From Limnomonas spitsbergensis (taxonomy: Eukaryota; Chlorophyta; Chlorophyceae; Chlamydomonadales): 64,000 bases of DNA. The stretch covers positions 2,787,501 through 2,851,500 of the forward strand of contig JAYJMM010000019.1 of the NCBI GenBank assembly GCA_037349105.1, written 5' to 3'. The notes beneath the pieces were generated by a model. The model saw nothing but the letters and a program-made list of their open reading frames with translations. It had not been told where the DNA came from and ran no database searches. Shown in pieces: positions 10,930 to 19,970 of this stretch (position 1 is the stretch's first letter; each line of letters begins with the position of its first letter). Made by a program: the position numbers and the translations under genes.

Positions 10930-12000
10930 AGACGGCAAGCTCTGTCTGACAGGCCCCTCCTTGCCTATGGGAGGAGCTGTAGCTGAGACAAAAGCTTCAG
11001 CTTGAGGTACAGAGCCCTTGCTGTGTGGCGATGCTTGGGGGAGGTGGAGAGGGTGATTTGTGGTGGGGGCCATGAAGGTAAACGGCTGCGGAGGTGGGAC
11101 TGGCAGTTGGCCTCTTTGTTTGTCCATTTGCGTCTGCTGAGGATCTAGAGTAGCAGGCGGGTCGGTTATGCTCTCAGACGATGGGACGAGAATCGAGATG
11201 GATGGGGGGAGGCGGTGGCAGCAGTGCACTGGCTATGCCTGCCCGTTGCGCTCCCCCCGGTTGGCCCTTGTAGATTATATGATTACCGTTGCTGCGTGGG
11301 TGTGAATATGTCCTCTGGAAAGCTTGTTAGGTATATAGTAGTTTTGTTTTGTGCCTGCTCCATCTATCCCTCCCCTTGTTTTGTGCTCTATAAGTAATAA
11401 ATACTGAGACTCGATGTACGGCCTACTTGCTTCCTCCTTCTCTCACGGTTCGCACGTTTGTTGCTGAATTACGAACGGGCATTTGCCGTGCACTTAGCCG
11501 CGGGGCGGTTGGAGAGAGCAGGGTTCACGCGGTGTCTCACGAGCCCGTGCCCCTGCCTCCTCCCCGCCCCCACCCCTGTTTTTCATTTTGTCTTGCGTGC
11601 GTCGTCTGGGAATGTTTACGTTGCGCCAGACAGATCCGCACGCCCCCCTTTTTCGTTGTGCATGATTACTGTACACACCCTACAATTGCTTTAGCTTGTG
11701 CTTGCTATGATTGTTTTAGCTTGCGCCTGTTTCCGAGGCGCTTCGTCTGGCGGTGGGCCGTCCTTATGCAATGGCTCCCTGTTGCTTTGCTGGAATGCCG
11801 AAATGGAGGTCTGATTGGTCTAACCAAACTTTTTTTGTTGGTTCCCACCCACCTCTCCTTGTTGGCTCAATGCACTCCTTGATGGGTGTATCCGTGCCAC
11901 CTCTTTTTGTCACCCACTCTTGTCAGCCCGTCTGTCCTTTTCCAGCTGAAAAGCAATACATTCGTTTTGTGGCGCTGTAATCCATACATGTGTTGTACTC
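10930..12000 (+). other. Probable long 3' UTR of gene 1
   Basis: No coding signal on either strand beyond chance ORFs. Volvocalean genes usually end in a TGTAA polyadenylation signal; TGTAA occurs at 11976-11980, about 1.05 kb after the stop. A more upstream site near the AATAAA at 11397-11402 is possible. Transcript evidence would decide. Confidence 0.35.
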
Positions 12001-12109
12001 GTAATTGTACCGGCCTTTTGTTTGGAGGCTGCTCAGTGTTGACCAATTTCCCCCACGGGAGGAGCGGGACTGCCTGGGGCACTCCCCTGCCCTCCGAACC
12101 ATTGGATTG

Positions 12110-12380
12110 GGTCAGACCCACACTGCCGAGCCTTTTTGAGCAGGGCCCAGAGGTGGTACGTCATTGGATAGTGTCAGACTTAACCCGGTAAATCCTGAGG
12201 GGTGCAGCGGCCGGGAGCAGGAACCACTCTGGATACATGATGGGACTGTTGGGCGCCTACGCGGCCGAGCCTTTTTAAGCAGGGCCCAGAGGTGTAACGT
12301 CATTGGATTGTGTCAGACCTAACCCGGTAAATCTTGAGGGAAGCAGCGGCAGGGGGCAAGAACCACTCTGGATACATGTA
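12110..12380 (+). repeat. Dispersed core repeat, tandem pair of ~136-bp units
   Basis: Both units contain ggccgagcctttttgagcag (second copy has ttttaagcag), then ggcccagaggtg, cgtcattgga, gtgtcagac, taacccggtaaatc and gaaccactctggatacatg. The core also recurs elsewhere in the window on both strands. Confidence 0.85.
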
Positions 12381-13060
12381 CGGCTTCTCTATCCTAGACG
12401 CCATGCTGCGTGCGTCTCTGGGGACACTTGCTGGGACTGAAGAGTCACATATTCAGGGTCCTTGCGCAAGGTTGTGTCTTTTTCTCTCTTGTTGTCCGTG
12501 TATGCTAAGAAGTGTCAAATGTGTCGGTATATGCTTGAATATGTCAAGGTGTCGTCTTTCAAACTGTCTTTTCATCATCGCGATTACCGGTATGGCAGCA
12601 TTCTGTGCGGAAGTAGGTTTGTGTGTTTGCGCATCTTTGACGCCTCTGGTTGGTCTTCTTGAGTTCACATTTCACGGCTGTCTTGAGATGTTACGGGCGC
12701 TCCCTCGCGGCTGCATGGTCACCTTTTTGCATGGCCATCCTTCTTGGTCCTTTGGAGTGGTCCTTTTGCGTGCCGCTTCATCTAAACCCTCAGGGAACGC
12801 ACAGCTACAAGTAACAGCTCGAGGAGACATTGTGCTGCGTGTGTTGGTGACGGCTCGAGAGCGACAGAGCCTGCATCTAGTCTGCATTTGTAATTTTCGC
12901 TAAAAGTTTGCCGCATGTCACGGAGCAGAATGGGCTCTTCCACCACCTTTTATCAGCCTCGTGTTCCCAACTCCTTTCGCTTGAGAATTGCGACGTTGTG
13001 AATGTTCTGAGTGCCTTATTAAGGACTTTGCCGATGTGTCAATGACTTACACCACTGGGC
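12381..13060. other. Unassigned intergenic stretch
   Basis: An ORF of 189 codons lies at 12334-12903 on the plus strand, but it shows no recognisable motif, has no Gln/Gly bias like the genes here, and starts inside a repeat copy. I see no supported feature. A TGTAA motif is present at 12889. Confidence 0.3.
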
Positions 13061-13064
13061 CATG

Positions 13065-13910
13065 CGTAAGGTCATTGACCTCTGGGCCATGCTGAAAAAT
13101 GCTGGGCTGCATGGGGGCCCAAATAATCGGATGCTGCCGATGTGTGGCAATAGCCGTCTCTATGGCATGACAAGAGGAGTTTTGCATGAGGGAGGGTGTG
13201 CGGCATGTCACTTACCGCCTGCTCTCGTAGCGCGGAAGGGGGGGCAACGACATGACCCCCCATGGCCATGCTCAAAAGGCTCTGACGCGTGGACGCCTGA
13301 CTGTCTGGTCGGGAAGAATAGAAACTAACGATTAAGGGAGAAAGGAAGACCACCCCCAAAAAGTTAAGGTGGTTTGAAGAAAGATGTCCCCGTCCAGATC
13401 CTAGTCCTGAACAAAGAGGAAAGAAACAAACATACCAGGAAAAGGGGAAGTGGAGTTACTGACGTCACACCTCTGGGACCTGCTAAAATAAGGCTCGTCC
13501 ACGTCGGCAAACAAAAAGTCTGCTAGGAAAGTCAAGGGAGAAGGTACACGAGGAAAGAAATGAAAGCAAGTCCACCTTCTAAACAGCAAGAACACAAAAA
13601 AAGGTCAGGCAAACCATATCCCTTGTCCTCAAAAGAGACTAGCCTTCAAAAACCTCAAGTACACGTTTTACAAAAGCCAGGGCCTCCCACCCCTGTCTAC
13701 GGGGAAGTAACGTGAAGGGACACGAATGGCTGGGAAAAGAGAGGTGGGAGAAAGCATTTCTCCTGGCCTGTATGTCCCTTGGTATGCATACCTGTCCACT
13801 TGTGAGAAAAATGATGGATGAAGGAGAGGGGGGCAGGAAAGGAGTTGTGGGTCAATGACATAACACCTCTGGGCCCTGCACAAAAAGGCTCGCCCGCGTG
13901 GGCGCTGAAC
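13065..13910 (-). repeat. Cluster of four minus-strand copies of the dispersed core repeat
   Basis: Copies in the form cctctgggccctgctcaaaa-aggctcggcc-gcgtgggcgcc occur near 13070-13118, 13247-13300, 13460-13512 and 13853-13908 with 10-25% mismatches by eye. Each is followed by a purine-rich stretch (gggagaaaaggaaat-like), suggesting that the unit is longer than the core and is inserted repeatedly in one orientation. Confidence 0.78.
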
Positions 13911-14147
13911 TGTCCCGTTGGAAGAAAAGGAAATAACTTAAGGGAAGAGGTAAAGGAATGTGGGTGCAGGGCGATAACGTAACACCGTGGAATTTACCAG
14001 AGACATAATGATGACCTCGTGAACAGGGTGTTGACAAAGCGCGCTGCCAACAAATGGCTAAAAGCTGGAATGGTGAGCTAACAAAAACTGGTGCTTCAAA
14101 CTGTTGGGCTGGATTTTAATCACATATAGGGTGATGCAGGTGATGAC

Positions 14148-14322
14148 TCTTTATTTCCGGCCTTTTGTTTTGGCCCTTCACTTTATTTCCCACTTTTTCC
14201 TCCTTTCTTTTGTCCTGCCCCCTTGTGTTTGTTTCCATCTTACCTCCCAACTCTGAAGTTAGGCGCCCACGCGGCCGAGCTTTCTTGATCAGGGCCCAGA
14301 GGTGTAACATCATTGACATATA
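14148..14322 (+). repeat. Longer copy of the dispersed repeat (pyrimidine-rich head plus core)
   Basis: The unit runs from ttccggccttttgttttggc through cacttttt, ccccttgtgtttgtttcc and tacctcccaa to the core (cgcggccgag, agggcccagaggtgtaac, tcattgac). It aligns over about 170 bp with 15283-15453, giving the fullest view of this element: a pyrimidine-rich head about 115 bp long and a 55-bp core ending in cattgac. Confidence 0.82.
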
Positions 14323-14649
14323 GGGTGATGATTCATGGCATTGTTCTACTTCATGTGTCAATACGTCTCTGAATGTCGAGGTCGTTTTTAGTTATCTTCA
14401 GCTGAATTGCCTTTCCAACATTTCTAGGGGTATGCATTGTGCAGCCCAAACAGCACCTCATAGCCCTTACCCAAGCGCGCAATATCCCATGAGAACCGAG
14501 ATGGGAACCATAAATTGTAATCAAGTGAGCTACGTAACTCTTATATTAATTTTGAGGCAATACGCAGTATGCACGTATGGTCGTACATGCATGCTATTAG
14601 CGGCAGCCATGGCGGCCGACATGCAGCTCGCTATCAGGCAGGGCACCGG

Positions 14650-15255
14650 AAGGCGCAATTGGTGAAGTTACTTGCTTGGTGCCTTGCTGGAGCTGGAGCT
14701 GGGATCAACCGTCTCCCAACTGCGTCAGACAGCGACTGACCTGCTGCAGCCGCTACCTGTCACAGAGGTGCTAGTGCTAGTTGATGCAGCATACGAGTGG
14801 GCGCAGCTGGTTGCAGCTGGCAGAGGGGACCCCAGAGATCCCGCCACTGAAGTACTTAACACAGGTCTACGGCCGCCTACCACACCTGGCTTCAGTCTGC
14901 GGCATGCGCTTTCCTTGCGCAGGCCAGGCTCGGCACCAGCCGAAGGAAGTGTGAATGCGTGCGCACGAACTTAAGGCTGCGGCTCGGCGCCGTCAGCACG
15001 GCTGACACTGGATGGCGCAGCGGTCAGCAACGTGACAGACGGCGCTGCCAGCGATGTTGGGCTAGGGGAGACGGTGAGCATGTGGAGGTCGCATTGCATG
15101 CTCGATTTCAATGTCCCAGCGTGCAGGATCATCTTAGGGAGCGGGGATGGGTAGGTCCTCCAAATGGTGTTAGAGACTTCTTCGAGTTACCACTAGAGCA
15201 GGCTTGGGTGGGATGCCCTGGCTTTTGTGAAAGATGTGGTAGATATCGTTGAGGC
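14650..15255 (+). pseudogene. Degenerate LINE-type reverse transcriptase tail
   Basis: Two adjacent, frame-broken ORFs encode QLRQTATDLLQPLPVTEVLV and, in another frame, EVALHARFQCPSVQDHLRER followed by WVGPPNGVRDFFELPLEQAW and CERCGRYR. The pattern H-x-x-F-x-C-P-S then VRDFF resembles the C-terminal end of algal non-LTR retrotransposon ORF2 proteins. The frame break and the missing catalytic core mark it as a relic. The assignment rests on pattern memory, not on a search. Confidence 0.45.
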
Positions 15256-15282
15256 ATATACGTTTTCAGAGGCTGGAACTTC

Positions 15283-15453
15283 CTTTGTCTTTCTTTTCCA
15301 GCCTTTTGTCTGTCCCCTCACTATATTTCCCACTTCTCCCCCTTTTTCCCTTGCCCCCTTGTGTTTGTTTCGTTCTTTCCTCCCAAACCATTAGTTAGGC
15401 GCCATGTGGCCGAGCCTTTTTGAGCAAGGCCCAGAGGTCTAACGTCATTGACG
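15283..15453 (+). repeat. Second long copy of the dispersed repeat
   Basis: Pyrimidine-rich head (cttttccagccttttgtctg, ccccttgtgtttgtttcg) plus core (ccgagcctttttgagcaagg, cccagaggtctaacgtcatt). It matches 14148-14322 nearly end to end. Confidence 0.82.
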
Positions 15454-15667
15454 GACATGCATGCTATTGCAAGATGGCCGAAACATGAGTCGAACTCACA
15501 GGAACCAGAGGGTCTCCATTGTGCGCTCGGGGCGGCGGGTATGAGAGGCGCCGGCCGTGGGACTGTCTGTCTGCTTGCAAAATCTTGTGGGCTGTTAAAC
15601 CAAACCCGGCTTTTCTGTACTTCATTACTTAACATACGGTATGACGCGACTTTTAGTGCCCCTTTTT

Positions 15668-15728
15668 AGTTAGGCGCCCACGCGGCCAAGCCTTTTTAGC
15701 AGAGCCCAGAGGTGCAATGTCATTGACC
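15668..15728 (+). repeat. Core-only copy of the dispersed repeat
   Basis: The sequence ggcgcccacgcggccaagcc, tttttagcagagcccagagg, tgcaatgtcattgac matches the core with few changes and lacks the long head. Confidence 0.82.
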
Positions 15729-16520
15729 TATGATACCATGGATGCAGTGGCCTGCTTATGTTAATCACTGTAATTCCTTCACATCTGTCACTGTTTCTTA
15801 GCTGCCACTCCAAGCCCTTAATGAACCCCTGAACATCTAACGCGTCCAACGTTGTTGTATTTTTCATCACGCCCTTCTCCACTGTATACGGTAGCCTTAA
15901 ATATATCATAGTTACCGGTAGGTAATGACGAAGTCATATAAACACATAAATGCATGTGTGTATCGTGTTGACTTCATGTGCCACGTTGTCACTCATTTAC
16001 TATTTCGGAACAATGCTAACCCATGACCTACTACACCAGCTGGTGGAGACGTGACACCCGAACGGGGTTCAGGGAATGAAAGCGCATGAAGCACTTGGTG
16101 GGCAGGTTTATTTTGGCTGAAAGCCAAAGTCAATTCCAAAAGGCCCATTCCATGCTAAGGCTTGTCTCATTGTAATCAGCGCCTGCGTGGCGCTTTACCC
16201 GAGTGACCCGTGATGGTGGATTGCTTCAATACTTGTGGCATGCATGCGTCATTGTTTCTGTTAGTGTGTACTGGACCACCTTTGCTGAGCCGCCCCGCGG
16301 CCACCCTTGGGCCGATTGCCATCCAGCCGGGACCGGCCTCCGGCCGGTGGCCCCAGCAGCAGGTATGGCCGCACCAGGGGCTTGTGGCCGGGGGCCACAG
16401 TGTAGCTGAACTGTAGCTGATAGCGGTATACCACTCACTAGGGGAAAACGCTTGCATGCATGTGTCGCCATCTGTAATCAGTAGGTGTTCATGGGATATG
16501 TTATGTGGATTAAGTTCCGA
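15729..16520. other. Unassigned intergenic stretch
   Basis: Moderately AT-rich sequence with overlapping short ORFs on both strands at 16176-16649 that look like chance. No protein motif, tandem repeat or transposon end was recognised. Confidence 0.3.
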
Positions 16521-16524
16521 GGGG

Positions 16525-16690
16525 AAGGGCAAACATAAACTAAATACTGGTACACCCATCCTCGAAAGCTGCAGACCTTGACGAGAGCTTCCCATATCTG
16601 GTCTGAAAATTGTTTTCAACCCAGGGGGCTGGGAGATATGGAGGGTCAAAATGGGGGGGGGAGGGGGGTTACCAAAAAAACTCTTTTTTA
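16525..16690 (+). mobile_element. Terminal fragment related to the 17.1-kb and 40.7-kb DNA transposon
   Basis: The words cttgacgagagcttcccata, gggctgggagatatgg and a poly-G run followed by ccaaaaaa occur in the same order as in the element at 17091 (aacgagagcgttccatag, gggtgggagatatggg, poly-G, cccccaaaaaa). Only one end is recognisable, and it is clearly diverged. Confidence 0.6.
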
Positions 16691-17090
16691 AATTTCAGTG
16701 TCTTTTTTTGTAACATCAGATTGAGACGATAGCCCTCGCTTCCCCTCCTGCCCCTGTGCCCTCGTCCCCCTCCTATTCCTGTCCCCGCCCCCCGTTAGCC
16801 ATTAGGTGCGCAATTATCACATCTAGCATCTACGGCCCTTGGGGTGTGTGGTTGTGTGCACTATCATAGCTAGCGCATGCGTGGACTGCACACCCACTTG
16901 GCGCATGTTGGCTCCAACTGCAGCCTGTCGAAGCGGAGCACATTCAAGCTAGGTCAAGGCTATTGGCGGAGCGTGCATAGAGGGCGTCAGAATCGGCTGC
17001 TAGGAGAGCGAGGGGGAAAGCTCCTGGGCCAGATCTAGCGCCAACATCATTGATGAGGTAGGCACTATTATATTTTATAGGGCACACGAG

Positions 17091-17697
17091 CGAGGGGGGG
17101 GGCAAACATATTTTTGGAGAACCCCATCCCCCTTGTTGTAGAGCTTAACGAGAGCGTTCCATAGCTGTTTTTAAAATGTTTTTGTTTTGGCCCAGAAGGG
17201 TGGGAGATATGGGGGGGCAAAGTTGGCGGGGGGGGGGGGGTCCCCCAAAAAATTCAAGATTTGTTTTTTCAAACTTCGTATCTTTTTTCCTGGAGCTCGT
17301 TGAGGCTGGCAGCGGCCCCTATGTGTTCTCATTGCCAACATGAGTCCATTTACATCCTAAAATGTTGCTTCGATTACCACATGACCCCATGCCCCCCCAC
17401 ACTGAGGGTTTGTCTCCACTGGACACCCCCCGAAACCAGCGAGTCATTCTTAGTTGACTTTTGGCATGTCATCACCTAAAGAATCGAAATTTACCAGTAG
17501 AAGCGCCTTGACGAGCTGATAAAAACACCCCTTACATGCCCTGTAATTTGACTTTTGACTGCGATATTTGAATTTCAATGGGTTCTGGAGGCGGGGTGGG
17601 GGGGGGTGGGGGGTGGTAGGCTCGTTGGGTGCTCGTCTTTGGGGGGGGATGGGGTCCCTGCCTCCCTGGCTTTTTTTTGCCCCCCCCTCGCACTCGA
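17091..17697 (+). mobile_element. Non-autonomous deletion derivative of the 40.7-42.5-kb DNA transposon
   Basis: Both ends match the larger element, in inverted orientation relative to the plus strand: 17150-17460 matches 42130-42440 reversed (encoding the shared LKCCFDYHMTPCPPTL stretch), and 17465-17697 matches 40685-40880 reversed (gcgccttgacgagctgataa, aacaccccttacatgccctg). The central transposase part is missing. The ends are G-rich with gggggggcaaa-type inverted termini. The flanks cacacgag and cactcgag are a possible 8-bp target duplication with one mismatch. Confidence 0.78.
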
Positions 17698-18635
17698 GAC
17701 GTAATTGTGATGAGGCGCCCATAGGGCATTGGACAAGGAGGCGAGGCTAGCGAGTGGGACCATCGATAGTAATTATCATTGAGGTTGGTGCTAGGTTTCA
17801 TGTTGCACCCTGCCCCGCAGGCCGGGATGCAGTTGTGATGGGGCTGAAGTGCACGATGCAAAATAATTTGTACCAGTACATGGCTCATGGTTGAACCATA
17901 AAATATTTCCCCCAAACTTTATCTTTTATGCCATTGCCTTGCAGGATGGCTCTCCGGCCTAAAGGAAGCACAGGCGGACCATGGACCATGGAGGCGGAGC
18001 GATGCAGATGCGCATCATGGAGATGCAAACGGCAACATCGAACGTTGCAGCCTCCGCCGCTTATGCCCAACTCCATGCCACCACTCAACCACTGCCGCCA
18101 CTGTCGCCAGTTGCCACTGCAAGTGATGTGGGTAAAAATATGTGTAGCTTACATCGTCGGCCTAGTAAACGAACGCTAGACAGAAGTGAAAATATACTGC
18201 AAGAAAGAAATGAAATAGGGGGATAGGCGGCAGGAAAAAGCGCTGCGAAGATCTCCCGTACAGAACTCCAAGCTTCGCCATTCTTCCTCCATCTCACGCC
18301 TCATGGAACAGGGGTGGAGAAACTTTCGGAGGAACTTTCGGAGGAACTTTCGAAAACTTTCGCATTTTCCCTCCACACATGTTTCCTCCACCAATCAGAA
18401 ACGGGCTGTAACACCGTGTTGGCTAATTTCTTACATGGTCGGCCATTTTGGCCGTACCGTACCGTATCCGTATTCGTACCATAACATTTGGAAGTACCGT
18501 ATTTCCGTACCGAGCAACCCTGCTTGGCCATCCGGGTTGGCCGTCTGTCGTGCTGGACCTGTTCTTCTTAACAAATAAGGCTGGCCGTGCTGTAGCTGAG
18601 CTCTAGCTGTATAACCCTTTACGGTGTGGAGGGTG
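17698..18635. other. Intergenic stretch with one small tandem repeat
   Basis: No gene was recognised. At 18311-18362 the word ggaggaactttc is repeated in tandem about three times and followed by gaaaactttcg. Runs of accgtaccgtatccgtattc occur near 18450-18510. The rest is unassigned. Confidence 0.35.
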
Positions 18636-18639
18636 GACC

Positions 18640-18900
18640 AGGGGGGAAATGGTCTAGTGGTGCAACGCTGGTGGCATCCATACCCAAAGGTTAAGAGTAC
18701 GAACCGGCTACACGATCTTCTCTCCCCCCTTTCTAGATCGCTGGGATCCATGTTCCTGCCCCTAACATAAGAGGGTAGTATGGCTGCACCACGGTCCTGG
18801 CTGTGCATGGTAAGTGGAATTGAGCTCATTCCTTACCAGCCCCACGCGGCCGAGCGTTCAGCAGGGCCTAGCGGGTATGCAGTATGCACCGTTTTAAACC
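18640..18900 (+). mobile_element. tRNA-derived SINE-like element
   Basis: The head has tRNA-gene architecture. There is a box A match (tggtctagtgg, 18649) and, about 43 bases on, a weaker box B-like word (gagtacgaacc) preceded by aaaggtta, as in a variable loop. This is followed by a body (cataagagggtagtatggct, gcaccacggtcctggctgtg, cacgcggccgagcgttcagc) that recurs at 43262-43440 and 57755-57895. The tail contains a variant of the dispersed core. The mature tRNA could not fold normally, so this is not a tRNA gene. RNA polymerase III transcription is inferred. Confidence 0.62.
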
Positions 18901-19265
18901 CTTCGCGGTAGCCAGGCGCCCAGGTCCCATGCTTCGGCCAACATGGGCGGCTTCCTCAATCCACGCACTTGATTGTGCATCTATTCATTTATTTAAAACT
19001 CCATTTATTTATTTGAAACACCCTTCATGAACCATACCTCAGCAGGGCTGTGCACGCATGCAATCAGCTCACATCCGCAAAGAGAGCGCCGTGACCCCCT
19101 GGTGCAGACCCTGAATTTAAAACAAATACTTAGGAAGGAATGTGATGCTCTGCTGAACTGTCAAACAAACCAGTGTGTGAGATCTGAGTCGAAGGGCCGC
19201 CAGCCCCTTGTTAGGCTTCAGGGCTACAGATGAAGCGTGGGCTAAGTTGGCTAAGAGATTGAGTA
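18901..19265. other. Unassigned intergenic stretch
   Basis: Short ORFs only. The words catttatttaaaactccatt and tatttatttgaaacacc form a short duplicated pair at 18985-19022. No gene or element recognised. Confidence 0.3.
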
Positions 19266-19557
19266 TGACAGAAGATGCAAGATCTCAGAAGATGCAAGAT
19301 CCCAGAATATGCAAGATCCCAGAAGATGCAAGATCTCAGAAGATGCAAGATCCCAGGAGATGCAAGATCCCAGAAGATGCAAGATCCCAAAAGATGCAAG
19401 ATCCCAGAATATGCAAGATCCCAGAATATGCAAGATCTCAGAAGATGCAAGATCCCAGAAGATGCAAGATCCCAGAAGATGCAAGATCCCAGAAGATGCA
19501 AGATCCCAAAATATGCAAGATCCCAGAAGATGCAAGATCCCAGAAGATGCAAGAGCC
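19266..19557 (+). repeat. 17-bp minisatellite
   Basis: About 17 copies of agatcccagaagatgca with a few substitutions (agatctcaga, cccaaaat). As 17 is not a multiple of three, the array is open in several frames, which produces spurious ORFs on both strands. It ends about 400 bp upstream of the start of gene 2. Confidence 0.93.
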
Positions 19558-19970
19558 CATTTCACCACCGCAGCATGGCTATAGTAATATGAGCATACTG
19601 GCTTCGGGACGATCTCCCTCCCCTGGCCTGATCTCTCTTTCTGAATACAAAAAAGTATGAACCGCGTGTCCGCACTTTATCAGGGGGGTCATCCATCAGC
19701 CCCAGCATGCCATTCGCAAAATCACGAACGTGATGCAAACGAACATCTTCCATACTGTGTCCAAAGCCTGTCGGTGAGACCTCAGGACATCCAGGCCAGG
19801 GGAGTCCCCCCGCCCCCGGCTGCCCGCTCTTGAGTTTTCGCGCGCGCTTCGCTGCGCAAAGCATGTTGTGGTAGACATCAAGGTAGACGATAGCGCTCTA
19901 CTACGGAACCGCCTCCGCCAGACCCGCTCCCAACACCGGAGACAGCACAACGCATCTGCCGCACCGCGAA
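19558..19970 (+). promoter_or_regulatory. Upstream region and probable 5' UTR of gene 2
   Basis: A GC-rich stretch with gcgcgcgcttcgctgcgcaa at about 19838 precedes the first long coding exon. No TATA box was recognised. The limits of promoter and 5' UTR cannot be set from sequence alone. Confidence 0.35.

Noticed and set aside
12334..12903. 189-codon ORF as a gene
   Set aside because: It starts within a repeat copy, and has no motif and no splice or composition support.
18640..18720. tRNA gene
   Set aside because: Box A is good, but box B and the stems are degraded and the body is repetitive, so it is a SINE head.
19208..19660. 150-codon ORF of QKMQDPRICKIPED repeats
   Set aside because: A 17-bp minisatellite is open in several frames on both strands; the repeated peptide simply cycles through frames.
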